58,539 bases of DNA. It comes from an uncultured Prevotellaceae bacterium. GTDB lineage: Bacteria > Bacteroidota > Bacteroidia > Bacteroidales > Bacteroidaceae. Of the stretch, positions 9,195-18,236 are shown one piece after another. A model generated the notes under the pieces. The model worked only from the letters and a program-made list of their open reading frames with translations. It made no database searches and was not told the DNA's origin. Each line of letters starts with the position of its first letter. The first letter of the stretch is position 1. The stretch lies in the NCBI GenBank assembly GCA_902775605.1, contig CACYNE010000029.1, forward strand, positions 1 through 58,539, in the 5' to 3' direction. The position numbers were made by a program, and so were the translations under genes.

Positions 9195-9633
9195 TGGGCT
9201 TCCAAGGAAACTCCTCGGTCTCAACAGCCTCGCTGACCTTCGGCACGAGGTTGTCGTGCTCTCTCTTCATGGGAATCTGGAAATGCTCCAAGGGCTCCAC
9301 CACAACGTTGGCAACGCCCTTCGCCAAGATGTCGAGCACCTTGGCAGCCGCCCACGACAAATCGACGATGCGTCCCCGAACAAAGGGACCGCGATCGTTC
9401 ACCCTCACCACAATCATGCGACCGTTTGAGGGATTGGTAATCTGAAGCAACGTGCCAAAGGGAAAGGTGCGATGAGCACAGGTCAGGCTGTCATGATGCA
9501 GTCTGTCGCCGCTGGCCGTCATGCGCCCCGTAGCTCGCTTGGAATAGAATGAGGCCTTACCGCACTGGATTTGTCCCAGCACGGTAAGGCTTGTTGTTAA
9601 TGCCAATATCAGTATAAATGGCTTTAAGTTCAT
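9172..9633 (-). CDS. rlpA: RlpA-like septal ring lytic transglycosylase/DPBB protein
   Basis: The start at 9633 gives MNLKPFILILALTTSLTVLG, a signal peptide; longer in-frame versions would run into gdhA. The 153-residue protein has the double-psi beta-barrel motif of RlpA: GKASFYSKRATGRMTASG near the N-terminus, then the FPFGT, then RVNDRGPFVRGRIVDLSWAAA. In other bacteria RlpA family proteins cleave naked glycan strands; here activity is inferred. There is no C-terminal SPOR domain. It lies 4 bases downstream of gdhA on the same strand, so it is probably co-transcribed, an odd pairing. Its 3' end overlaps the convergent lipoprotein gene by 23 bases. Confidence 0.88.
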   Translation of the reverse strand: MNLKPFILILALTTSLTVLGQIQCGKASFYSKRATGRMTASGDRLHHDSLTCAHRTFPFGTLLQITNPSNGRMIVVRVNDRGPFVRGRIVDLSWAAAKVLDILAKGVANVVVEPLEHFQIPMKREHDNLVPKVSEAVETEEFPWKPIKGVSLP

Positions 9634-9637
9634 TTTT

Positions 9638-10975
9638 TTATACGATGCCTTGTGCAAGCATGGCCTTGGCAACCTTCATGAAGCCTGCCACGTTGGCACC
9701 TTTTACATAGTTAATATAGTTGCCTTCCTTGCCGTATTTCACGCACTGCTCGTGGATGCCCTGCATAATCTGGTGCAACTTCTGGTCAACCTCTTCGCCT
9801 GTCCAGGAGATACGCATCGAGTTCTGAGTCATCTCAAGACCAGAGGTGGCTACACCACCGGCATTAACAGCCTTGCCAGGAGCGAAGAGCTGACCAGCGG
9901 CAATGAACTTGTTGACGGCATCGGCCGTGCAACCCATGTTTGAAACTTCGGCTACGCACAGCGGTTTCTGAGCCAGGATCCTGTCAGCATCCTCGCCGTT
10001 GAGTTCGTTCTGTGTGGCGCATGGCAGATAGATGTCGGCCTTCTGTTCCCAAGGCTTCTTGCCCTCGAAGAACTGTGCACCGTCAAACTCGTTGGCATAG
10101 GGAGCACAGATATCGTTGCCTGAGGCACGAAGCTCCAGCAGATAGTCAATCTTCTCGGCATCCAGGCCTGCGGGATCGTAGATATAGCCGTCAGGACCAC
10201 TGATGGTGATTACCTTGGCTCCCATCTCGGTGGCTTTCTTGGCTGCACCCCAAGCTACATTGCCGAAGCCAGAGAGGGCGATGGTCTTGCCCTTGATGTC
10301 GAGGCCGTGGGTCTCCAGCATGTGGTGTACGAAGTAAAGGGCACCATAGCCCGTAGCCTCTGGACGCAGGATGCTGCCGCCCCATTCCAGGCCTTTGCCC
10401 GTCAGGGTGGCACCGTGGAACTGTGAGGTCAACTTCTTGTACATGCCGAATAGATAGCCAATCTCGCGGCCGCCAACGCCGATATCACCGGCAGGCACGT
10501 CGCAGTCAGGGCCAATCACTTTATAGAGCTCGCACATAAAAGCTTGGCAGAAACGCATAATCTCTGCGTCGCTCTTGCCGCGTGGCGAGAAGTCGGAACC
10601 GCCCTTGCCACCACCCATGGGTAGCGTGGTGAGTGCGTTCTTGAAGGTCTGCTCGAAACCGAGGAACTTCAGGATTGACAGGTTTACTGATGCGTGGAAA
10701 CGCAATCCGCCTTTGTAGGGGCCGATGGCGCTATTGAACTGAACGCGGTAGCCGATATTCACCTGAACTTCGCCCTTGTCGTCAACCCAGGGCACACGGA
10801 ATGTGCTGATGCGCTCTGGCTCAACGATGCGCTCAACTATCTTGGCCTTTTCAAACTCAGGATGCTGATTATAAACGTCCTTAATGGATTCCAGCACTTC
10901 GCGTACGGCCTGCAGGTACTCTAATTCGCCCGGGTGTTTACGTTCCAGGGCTTGCATAATTTTCTCAACTTCCAT
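9638..10975 (-). CDS. gdhA: Glutamate dehydrogenase (NADP-type family)
   Basis: The 445-residue enzyme interconverts 2-oxoglutarate plus ammonia and glutamate. The substrate-binding and catalytic lysine region PMGGGKGGSDF and the Rossmann segment ALSGFGNVAWGAAKKATEMG are intact, and length matches the hexameric small GDH class. The Bacteroides-type enzyme of this size normally uses NADPH for ammonium assimilation; cofactor choice cannot be read firmly from sequence. It has its own -7 element with a leader of about 75 bases, and rlpA follows after 4 bases. Confidence 0.96.
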   Translation of the reverse strand: MEVEKIMQALERKHPGELEYLQAVREVLESIKDVYNQHPEFEKAKIVERIVEPERISTFRVPWVDDKGEVQVNIGYRVQFNSAIGPYKGGLRFHASVNLSILKFLGFEQTFKNALTTLPMGGGKGGSDFSPRGKSDAEIMRFCQAFMCELYKVIGPDCDVPAGDIGVGGREIGYLFGMYKKLTSQFHGATLTGKGLEWGGSILRPEATGYGALYFVHHMLETHGLDIKGKTIALSGFGNVAWGAAKKATEMGAKVITISGPDGYIYDPAGLDAEKIDYLLELRASGNDICAPYANEFDGAQFFEGKKPWEQKADIYLPCATQNELNGEDADRILAQKPLCVAEVSNMGCTADAVNKFIAAGQLFAPGKAVNAGGVATSGLEMTQNSMRISWTGEEVDQKLHQIMQGIHEQCVKYGKEGNYINYVKGANVAGFMKVAKAMLAQGIV

Positions 10976-11054
10976 AGTCTTTATTCTTTTAAGTTAAAAA
11001 GGTGTAGCGATTGTAAAAATCGTCGTGTTAGTATCGTATTATTTGTTTCTGATG

Positions 11055-11062
11055 CAAAGATA
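11055..11062 (-). promoter_or_regulatory. -7 element for gdhA
   Basis: The minus strand reads TATCTTTG about 80 bases upstream of the gdhA ATG, leaving an AT-rich leader of roughly 75 bases. Confidence 0.5.
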
Positions 11063-11173
11063 GAAAAATTTTGTTACGTTCTTCCATTGTGTGTAAACAA
11101 TTAATCTTTTTTAACCCCACTTTAAAACATTATAAAAATAAGTGAAGTTATGACATATTTCAGATTTAATTTG

Positions 11174-11181
11174 TATTTTTG
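11174..11181 (+). promoter_or_regulatory. -7 element for the BspA-like gene
   Basis: TATTTTTG lies 32 bases before the ATG at 11214. A second match, TATATTTG at 11204-11211, is too close to the ATG to act as promoter unless the transcript starts inside the gene. Confidence 0.5.
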
Positions 11182-11213
11182 CAGCCGAATAAATTTTTAA
11201 ACGTATATTTGAT

Positions 11214-12185
11214 ATGGAGACAGAGAATCCGACACCATTTTACAAGCAGACTTGGTTCCTGGGCGGAGCGGCTGCATTGGTCATTTTTGCCCTGTGTTTT
11301 TTTGCGATTAATTATGTGAGTCAGCCAGAGGAACCCAAGGGTCCTGAGGTGGAGAACAAGGTGATTGCCAGCGTTCATACCAACGAGGAGCTCATCATGA
11401 TTGCCCGCCAGCAGGGATGGATTGACGAAGATGCCACCGAGATGACCAGCGTTGATGCTGCCGAGGTGGACAGTCTGGGACAGGCTTTCGTGGGCAGCAA
11501 TATCGAGAGTCTGAAGGAGTTGCAGTATTTCGTGGGCTTGAAAGAACTGAAGACGGGTGCTTTTGCCAACGCCAAGGAACTGAAGGAGATTGTGATTCCC
11601 TCGCAGGTGGAGTCGATTGAAGACGGTGCACTGGCAGATTGTCCTGCACTGGAGCGCATTGCTGTGGACAGTGCCAACACACACTATGACTCGCGTGGCA
11701 ACTGTAATGGCGTTGTCTGCACCTGGAAGGGCAAACTGATGCTCGTGGCAGGTTGTCAGAATACGGTGCTCTCTGCCGATATGCGTCACATCGCCCCACA
11801 GGCTTTCAAGGGCTGCACGGCCCTGAAGGAGATAGCATTTCCAGAGAAGATGGAGTCGATTGGCGAGGCAGCCTTTATGGGTTGCACCAGTCTGCATGCG
11901 GTGGAAATCCCCAAGGGCATCCGTTTCATCGAGGCTTCCACCTTTGAGGGCTGTAAGTCGCTGACGGTGATTAGTTTCCCCAAGAGCATCGAGCGTCTGC
12001 GCAAGAATGCGTTCAAGGGTTGTTCTGCTTTAGAAAAGATTGTGTGTCCCCGCCACTATGTGCCAGTGATAGAAGATGCCTTCGATTCCTTCGCTGCAAC
12101 GGTCTATGTGCCTGTGGGTATGGACAACAAGTTCTTCGTCGATAAGCAGTGGAAACGCTTCAAGGATGTTAAAGAACTGAAATGA
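11214..12185 (+). CDS. Membrane-anchored BspA-type leucine-rich repeat protein
   Basis: A 323-residue protein with a short N-terminal cytoplasmic part and one membrane segment (WFLGGAAALVIFALCFFAINYV, residues about 10-32) rather than a cleavable signal. From about residue 100 it carries tandem LRR_5/BspA repeats of about 23 residues, typified by IAPQAFKGCTALKEIAFP and IGEAAFMGCTSLHAVEIP. BspA proteins in oral Bacteroidetes mediate adhesion and are secreted; this version is tethered by its N-terminus, so surface exposure is uncertain. The repeat Cys residues are spaced regularly. The gene is single and ends in a terminator. Confidence 0.85.
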   Translation: METENPTPFYKQTWFLGGAAALVIFALCFFAINYVSQPEEPKGPEVENKVIASVHTNEELIMIARQQGWIDEDATEMTSVDAAEVDSLGQAFVGSNIESLKELQYFVGLKELKTGAFANAKELKEIVIPSQVESIEDGALADCPALERIAVDSANTHYDSRGNCNGVVCTWKGKLMLVAGCQNTVLSADMRHIAPQAFKGCTALKEIAFPEKMESIGEAAFMGCTSLHAVEIPKGIRFIEASTFEGCKSLTVISFPKSIERLRKNAFKGCSALEKIVCPRHYVPVIEDAFDSFAATVYVPVGMDNKFFVDKQWKRFKDVKELK

Positions 12186-12222
12186 ATAGGCACACATTAT
12201 ATTAATAATATGTAAAAATGGG

Positions 12223-12253
12223 GCGTAAGTAGTTGTACTTACGCTCCTTTTTT
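12223..12253 (+). terminator. Terminator after the BspA-like gene
   Basis: A 9-bp perfect stem (12223-12231 GCGTAAGTA with 12236-12244) with a 4-base loop is followed by CTCC and a run of six T. Its loop contains the TTG of the following promoter. Confidence 0.85.
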
Positions 12254-12262
12254 GTACTTTTG
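12233..12262 (+). promoter_or_regulatory. Promoter of the RND efflux operon, embedded in the terminator
   Basis: TTG at 12233-12235, 19 bases, TACTTTTG at 12255-12262. The -33 element sits in the loop of the preceding terminator hairpin. The transcript would have a leader of about 77 bases, with a possible hairpin at 12269-12297 (GGAAAC/GTTTCC outside, AAAC/GTTT inside). Confidence 0.65.
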
Positions 12263-12344
12263 CAATTTGGAAACTTGAAACAGGTTGTTTGGTTTCCTCC
12301 AATAAATGACATTTAATAATTAAGGATTAAGTTATAGAATAGGT

Positions 12345-13520
12345 ATGAAAAAGAACAAAATGCTGATCGTTGCCTTGAGTGCAACAGTATTGATGTCGTG
12401 TGGTGGCGGCGGGGGCCGTCCTACTTTTGGCGACAATGAGTATCCTATTGAGACGGTGGCTGAGTCGAGCGCTGCATTCCAGAGCACCTATCCCGCTACC
12501 ATCAATGGTATCCAGGATGTGGAGATCCGTCCCAAAGTATCTGGATTCATCACACAGATTAATGTGACGGAAGGCCAGACTGTCAGTGCCGGGCAGGTGC
12601 TGTTTGTGATTGACAATGAGACTTACCAGGCTCAGGTGCGCCAGGCTCAGGCTGCGGTGAACACCGCTCAGAGCGCTGTGAACACAGCCAAGCTGACTTT
12701 TGATAATACGAAGAAGCTGCACGACAGCAAGGTGGTGGGCGATTATGAACTGCAGACCGCCGAGAATGCTTTCCTCAGTGCTCAGGCGCAGCTGGGTCAG
12801 GCTCAGGCTGCTCTGGCTTCTGCCCAGGAGGCTTTGAGCTTCTGCTATGTGAAGAGTCCTGCCGCAGGTGTTGTGGGCACGCTGCCTTTCAAGAAGGGTG
12901 CTCTGGTGAGCGCTTCTAACGTGCTGACCCACGTATCAGATATCAGCACGATGGAGGTTTATTTCTCATTGACCGAGAAAGACGTTCTGGCTATGTCGCA
13001 GGACGAGGGCGGTCTGCGTGCCGCTATCGATGCCTTCCCTCCCGTGAAGTTGCAGTTGAACGACGGCAACACCTATGCTTTTGAAGGAAAGGTGATTGCC
13101 ATGAGTGGTGTGATTGACAAGGCCACAGGTACTGTGCAGGTGAAGGCTCAGTTCCCCAACCCTGAGAAGTTGCTGAAGAGTGGCGGTTCTGGTACCATCA
13201 TCGTGCCCCGTTCTGCCAATGAGGCTATTGTGATTCCTCAGAACGTGGTGATGGAGGTTCAGAACAAGAAGTTTGTTTATCTGCTGAAGGACAGCAACAA
13301 GGTGGCTTATACCGAAATTACCGTTGCTCCCCAGAACGATGGACTGAACTATGTTGTGACCGGTGGTATGAAGGCTGGTGACAAGTATGTGACCAACGGC
13401 ATTACCAAGTTGAATGATGGCATGGAGATTGTGCCTATTACTCCTCAGCGCTATGAGGAGAAAATCAAGGAGCAGGCCAAGGCCATGTCTGCCAGCGACA
13501 TCGTGAATGCGATGAAATAA
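12345..13520 (+). CDS. RND efflux periplasmic adaptor (membrane fusion protein)
   Basis: A 391-residue lipoprotein (lipobox VLMSC, Cys at 19, followed by a Gly-rich tether). It has the AcrA/MexA order: barrel-sandwich half IRPKVSGFITQINVTEGQTVSAGQVLFVID, a helical hairpin rich in Ala and Gln (residues about 85-150), the second lipoyl half SPAAGVVGTLPFKKGALV, then beta-barrel and membrane-proximal domains. It would join the inner membrane pump to the outer membrane channel. First gene of a three-component operon; no local repressor gene is next to it, so control is unknown. Confidence 0.95.
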   Translation: MKKNKMLIVALSATVLMSCGGGGGRPTFGDNEYPIETVAESSAAFQSTYPATINGIQDVEIRPKVSGFITQINVTEGQTVSAGQVLFVIDNETYQAQVRQAQAAVNTAQSAVNTAKLTFDNTKKLHDSKVVGDYELQTAENAFLSAQAQLGQAQAALASAQEALSFCYVKSPAAGVVGTLPFKKGALVSASNVLTHVSDISTMEVYFSLTEKDVLAMSQDEGGLRAAIDAFPPVKLQLNDGNTYAFEGKVIAMSGVIDKATGTVQVKAQFPNPEKLLKSGGSGTIIVPRSANEAIVIPQNVVMEVQNKKFVYLLKDSNKVAYTEITVAPQNDGLNYVVTGGMKAGDKYVTNGITKLNDGMEIVPITPQRYEEKIKEQAKAMSASDIVNAMK

Positions 13521-13559
13521 TCGAAAGTAAAAAAAGTAAAAAGGTAAAAAAGTTAAGAT

Positions 13560-16500
13560 ATGACTTTTACGAATTTTATCAAGCGCCCAGTGCTATCGAC
13601 GGTGATTTCTATCGTCATCGTTATTCTGGGTGTCATCGGACTGTTCTCGCTGCCCATCGAGCAGTATCCCGATATAGCACCGCCTACTGTTGTGGTGCAC
13701 ACCCAGTATCCTGGTGCCGATGCCGAGACGGTGAAAAACTCGGTTATCACCCCGTTGGAGGAAAGTATCAACGGTGTGGAAGGCATGGACTATATCTCGT
13801 CAACAGCTGGTGCCGGTTCCGCTCAGTTGTCCATCCTGTTCCGTCAGGGCATGAACCCCGATATGTGTGCCGTCAACGTGCAGAACCGTGTGCAGCAGGC
13901 ATTGGCTTTGCTGCCTGCCGAGGTAACACGTGTCGGTGTGACGGTGATGAAGCGTCAGACCTCTCAGGTGCTGATGTTTACTCTGACTTCTGAGGACGGT
14001 CGTTACGACGACGAATTTCTGACGAACTACAACAATATCAACATCATCCCCGCCATCAAGCGTATTCAGGGTGTGGGCGACGTGCAGAGCCCTGGTCTGA
14101 AGACATACGCCATGCGTATCTGGCTGAAGCCTGATGTGATGAAGCAGTACAACCTGATGCCTTCTGACATCAGCGGCGTGCTGGCCGAACAGAACATTGA
14201 GGCCGCTCCTGGTACCTTTGGCGAGCAGTCGAACGTGGCCTATGAGTATTCTCTCCGCTATACCGGTCGTTTGAAGTCAGCCGAGGAGTTTGGCAATATC
14301 ATCATCTCGAGTGATGCCAACGGTCAGACGCTGAAACTGAAGGATGTAGCTCGCATTGAACTGGGTGGTCAGATATATTCTGTTGCCATGAAGAACAACA
14401 ACCTGCCCTCAGTGTTGGGTATGGTGCAGCAGATTGCCGGTTCTAATGCTAACGAGATTGCCAAGCAGGTGAAGGCCGAGCTGGAAGAGCAGGCCAAGCT
14501 GTTCCCTCCAGGCATGGAGTATAAAATCAACTATGACGTCACAGAGTTCCTCTATGCGTCTATCGAGGAGGTTATCTTCACGTTGATCTTCACCCTGGTA
14601 CTGGTGTTCATCGTTATCTACGTGTTCCTGCAAGACTGGCGTTCTACGCTGATTCCGCTGATTGCCGTACCAGTGTCACTGATTGGTACGTTCTTCTTCC
14701 TCAGTGTGATGGGCTTCTCTATCAACCTGCTGACGCTATCCGCCCTGCTGCTGGCCATTGCCATTGTGGTGGACGATGCCATCGTGGTGGTTGAGGCCGT
14801 CCATGCGAAGTTGGATCAGGGCTATAAGAGTGCGCTGACGGCCTCTATCGATGCCATGAACGAGATCTCGGGTGCTATTATATCAATCACCCTGGTGATG
14901 GCTTCCGTGTTTATCCCCGTATCGTTCTTGGGTGGCACCACTGGTACGTTCTATCGCGAGTTCGGTGTGACGATGGCTGTGTCTATCTTCATTTCGGCTC
15001 TGAATGCCTTGACGCTGTCGCCTGCTCTGTGTGCTATCTTCCTGAAGCCTCACCAGAAGGATGGCGATAAGCCTCTGAGCCGTATCGACCGTTTCCACAT
15101 GGCCTTCAACACGGCCTATGATAAGATTCTGGGTAAGTATAAGGCGCGCGTAGAGAAGTTGGTGCGCCGTCCTATCCCTGTGATTGCGATGGTTATCCTT
15201 GGTATCGTTGCCCTGGTTGGCACCGCCTCCGTCACCAGTACGGGTCTTGTGCCTAATGAGGATACCGGTACCTTGTTCTGTACCATCTCAATGCCCCCTG
15301 CCACTTCTGTGGCTCGCACCCGTCAGATTATCAACGAGGTGGACAGCATCCTTGCTGCCGATCCTGCCATCAAGAGTCGTGAGCAGATTCAGGGTTATAA
15401 CTTTATTGCAGGTTCAGGTTCCGACCAGGCCACCTTTATTATCAAGTTGAAGCCTTTTGAAGAGCGTCAGAAAGGTTTCTGGTGGAAGCTCTCCGGCCTG
15501 TGGGAAGGCGATGGTATCTATCGCTTCTTGATCAATCCGCTGGATGCTCAGATGGTGGCCGCACAGATCTTTATCAAGACGGCTCATATCAAGGATGCCT
15601 CTATCCTGGCCTTCTCGCCCCCAATGATTCCTGGCTTCTCGGCCAACAATGGTGTGTCGCTGGTGATGCAGGACCGCACGGGTGGCGACCTGGACCGTTT
15701 CTTCGACGTTGTGAAGACCTATATCTCTGAGCTGAACAAGCGTCCTGAGATTCAGATGGCCCAGACCTCTTACAATCCCTCCTATCCGCAGTATATGGTT
15801 CATGTGGATGTGGCCAAGTGTAAGCAGGTTGGCATCTCGCCCTCTACGGTGCTCAGCACTCTGCAGGGATACTATGGCGGTCTGTATGCTTCAAACTTCA
15901 ACGCCTATGGTAAGCTGTTCCGTGTGATGATTCAGGGTTCACCTGAGACTCGCCAGACCGAAGAGTCGCTGAACAGCATCTATGTGCGCACCCCCTCAGG
16001 CATGTCGCCTGTGAAGGAGTTCTGCCGCCTGGAGCGTGTCTATGGTCCTTCCAACATCAACCGCTTCAACCTGTTCACATCTATTAATGTGACGGCTACG
16101 GTGGCCGACGGCTATTCTTCCGGTGAGGCCATCAAGGCTGCGCAGGAGGTGGCTGCCACCACGTTGCCCACAGGTTATACTTATGACTATCAGGGTCTTA
16201 CCCGTGAGGAGGCCAAGGCCAGCAACAGTACCTGGATTATCTTCCTGCTGTGCTTCATCTTCATCTATCTGATCCTGTCGGCACAGTATGAGTCGTACAT
16301 CCTGCCCTGGGCAGTACTGCTGTCAGTCCCCTTCGGCTTGGCTGGCTGTTTCGGCTTCACATGGTTGTTTGGACATTCCAACGATATCTACATGCAGATC
16401 TCGCTCATCATGCTGATTGGTCTGTTGGCAAAGAACGCCATCCTGATTATTCAGTTTGCCCTGGAGCGTCGTCGCACGGGTATGGCCATCGCCTGGTCTG

Positions 16501-16817
16501 CCACCCTGGGTGCTGCAGCCCGTCTGCGTCCTATCTTGATGACCTCTCTGGCCATGATTGTCGGTCTGCTGCCTATGATGTTCGCATCGGGTGTAGGTAA
16601 GAACGGTAACCAGACGCTGGGTGCTGCTGCCGTGGGCGGTATGTTGATTGGTACGCTGTTCCAGATCATCGTCGTGCCCGGTCTTTTTGTGATCTTCCAG
16701 AGCCTGCAGGAGAAGTTCTCTCCCATGAAGTTCGAAGGTGAAGAGGAGAATCCTGATATCGTCACCGAGTTGCAGCAGTACGCTAAGCGTCCCGTAGATT
16801 ATGAATTGGAAAAATAA
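13560..16817 (+). CDS. RND efflux permease, HAE1 (AcrB/MexB) family
   Basis: A 1085-residue inner-membrane proton antiporter. The N-terminal helix FIKRPVLSTVISIVIVILGV is typical. The proton-relay aspartates are in AIVVDDAIVVVEAV (TM4) and the TM10 lysine is in LIGLLAKNAILIIQF. Two large periplasmic loops carry the porter and docking domains. It is slightly longer than AcrB (1049 residues), with an extra stretch near residues 630-660 (FWWKLSGLWEGDGIYRFLI) and an extended C-tail. Substrates such as drugs, bile salts or detergents are known for the family; none can be assigned here. It sits 39 bases after the adaptor gene and 4 bases before the outer-membrane factor gene. Confidence 0.96.
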   Translation: MTFTNFIKRPVLSTVISIVIVILGVIGLFSLPIEQYPDIAPPTVVVHTQYPGADAETVKNSVITPLEESINGVEGMDYISSTAGAGSAQLSILFRQGMNPDMCAVNVQNRVQQALALLPAEVTRVGVTVMKRQTSQVLMFTLTSEDGRYDDEFLTNYNNINIIPAIKRIQGVGDVQSPGLKTYAMRIWLKPDVMKQYNLMPSDISGVLAEQNIEAAPGTFGEQSNVAYEYSLRYTGRLKSAEEFGNIIISSDANGQTLKLKDVARIELGGQIYSVAMKNNNLPSVLGMVQQIAGSNANEIAKQVKAELEEQAKLFPPGMEYKINYDVTEFLYASIEEVIFTLIFTLVLVFIVIYVFLQDWRSTLIPLIAVPVSLIGTFFFLSVMGFSINLLTLSALLLAIAIVVDDAIVVVEAVHAKLDQGYKSALTASIDAMNEISGAIISITLVMASVFIPVSFLGGTTGTFYREFGVTMAVSIFISALNALTLSPALCAIFLKPHQKDGDKPLSRIDRFHMAFNTAYDKILGKYKARVEKLVRRPIPVIAMVILGIVALVGTASVTSTGLVPNEDTGTLFCTISMPPATSVARTRQIINEVDSILAADPAIKSREQIQGYNFIAGSGSDQATFIIKLKPFEERQKGFWWKLSGLWEGDGIYRFLINPLDAQMVAAQIFIKTAHIKDASILAFSPPMIPGFSANNGVSLVMQDRTGGDLDRFFDVVKTYISELNKRPEIQMAQTSYNPSYPQYMVHVDVAKCKQVGISPSTVLSTLQGYYGGLYASNFNAYGKLFRVMIQGSPETRQTEESLNSIYVRTPSGMSPVKEFCRLERVYGPSNINRFNLFTSINVTATVADGYSSGEAIKAAQEVAATTLPTGYTYDYQGLTREEAKASNSTWIIFLLCFIFIYLILSAQYESYILPWAVLLSVPFGLAGCFGFTWLFGHSNDIYMQISLIMLIGLLAKNAILIIQFALERRRTGMAIAWSATLGAAARLRPILMTSLAMIVGLLPMMFASGVGKNGNQTLGAAAVGGMLIGTLFQIIVVPGLFVIFQSLQEKFSPMKFEGEEENPDIVTELQQYAKRPVDYELEK

Positions 16818-16821
16818 GGAT

Positions 16822-18207
16822 ATGAAGAAGATATTGACTATAGCCGCATGCTCGCTGATGATGGCGAGCTGCGGACTCTACAACAAATATGAGCGTCCTG
16901 AGGTGAACACGCAGGGCCTGGTGCGCGACATCGTGAGCGATGGCGACACCCTGGCAGTGAACACCGACCAGAACTTTGGCAACCTGCCTTGGCGTGAGGT
17001 GTTCACCGACCCTCAGTTGCAGGCGCTCATCGAGCAGGCTTTGCAGAACAATGTTGACCTGCGTAATGCTGCCCTCAACGTGAAAATGATGGAGACGGCG
17101 CTCACCTGTGCCAAACTGGCCTTCCTGCCCTCAGTGGCTTTTGCCCCTCAGGGCACCATCAGTCAGGTGCAGATGGACGGTGCCTCAGTGAACCGCATCT
17201 ACTCTATGCCTATTGCTGCCACATGGAATGTCGATCTCTTTGGCAACCTGCTCTCGCAGAAACGCTCTGCCCAGATGAAGCTGCTGGCCACCAGAGACTA
17301 TCAGGTGGCTGTGCAGACACAGATTATCTGTGGTGTGGCAAACCTCTATTACACGCTGATGATGCTCGACGAGCAGTTGGCCATCGTGACCGATATGGAG
17401 GCTCTCACCAAGGATACCTGGGACATGATGAAGTTGCAGATGGATTTGGGCCGTGCCCGTTCTACCAGTGTGCAGACAGCCGAGGCCAACTACTACAGTG
17501 TGCAGGCTAAGAAGGCCGAGCTGAAGCGCCAGATTCGTGAGGTGGAGAACTCCATGTCGCTCCTGCTCAACGAGGCCGGTCACCAGATTGCCCGTGGCAA
17601 GTTCTATGACCAGAGCCTGCCCTCACAGTTTGCTGCCGGCGTAGGCATGCAGCTGCTCACCAACCGTGCCGATGTTCATGCTGCCGAGATGGCGCTGGCT
17701 CAGTGCTTCTACGATACTGAGACTGCCCGCTCGCGCTTCTATCCCAACATCAGCATCACGGGTTCGGCTTCGTTTACCAACAGCCTTGGTTCGGCTATCG
17801 TCAACCCTGGCAAGTGGATTCTCTCTGCTGTCGGCTCACTCACGCAGCCCATCTTCCAGCACGGACAGATAGTGGCTGGTCTCAAGGTGGCTAAGGCTCA
17901 GCAGGAGCAGGCTCTGAACACCTTCCAGAACACCATCCTGAAGGCTGGCAACGAGGTGAGCAATGCCCTTCTGGCCTATAACACTTGCGACGAGAAGAGC
18001 AAGCTCGACGCGAAGCAGGTGAAGATCTATGAGCAGAACGTGGAGGACACCAAGTTGCTCTACACCTCAAAGGGTTCTACCTATCTGGAGGTCATCCAGG
18101 CCCAGAACGGTCTGCTGAATGCCCGCATCTCTAAGGTCACCGACGACTTCAACAAGATGCAGGCTGTGGTGAACCTCTATCAGGCTCTGGGAGGCGGTGC
18201 TCAATAA
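16822..18207 (+). CDS. Outer membrane factor (TolC/NodT-type lipoprotein) of the RND pump
   Basis: The ATG at 16822 gives a lipoprotein signal MKKILTIAACSLMMASC with Cys at 17, and avoids an overlap that an ATG at 16801 would create with the permease gene. The 461-residue product has two copies of the long-helix OMF repeat, with Ala/Leu/Asn-rich helices such as ALQNNVDLRNAALNVKMMETAL and ALAQCFYDTETARSRFYPNI. It ends with TYLEVIQAQNGLLNARISKV, typical of NodT proteins. It forms the exit duct of the pump encoded directly upstream. Confidence 0.95.
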   Translation: MKKILTIAACSLMMASCGLYNKYERPEVNTQGLVRDIVSDGDTLAVNTDQNFGNLPWREVFTDPQLQALIEQALQNNVDLRNAALNVKMMETALTCAKLAFLPSVAFAPQGTISQVQMDGASVNRIYSMPIAATWNVDLFGNLLSQKRSAQMKLLATRDYQVAVQTQIICGVANLYYTLMMLDEQLAIVTDMEALTKDTWDMMKLQMDLGRARSTSVQTAEANYYSVQAKKAELKRQIREVENSMSLLLNEAGHQIARGKFYDQSLPSQFAAGVGMQLLTNRADVHAAEMALAQCFYDTETARSRFYPNISITGSASFTNSLGSAIVNPGKWILSAVGSLTQPIFQHGQIVAGLKVAKAQQEQALNTFQNTILKAGNEVSNALLAYNTCDEKSKLDAKQVKIYEQNVEDTKLLYTSKGSTYLEVIQAQNGLLNARISKVTDDFNKMQAVVNLYQALGGGAQ

Positions 18208-18236
18208 AATGGATAATTGAAAATTAATTGAAAATT

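Noticed and set aside
11204-11211. TATATTTG as the promoter of the BspA-like gene
   Set aside because: It ends 3 bases before the ATG, so transcription would begin inside the coding region; the match at 11174 is better placed.
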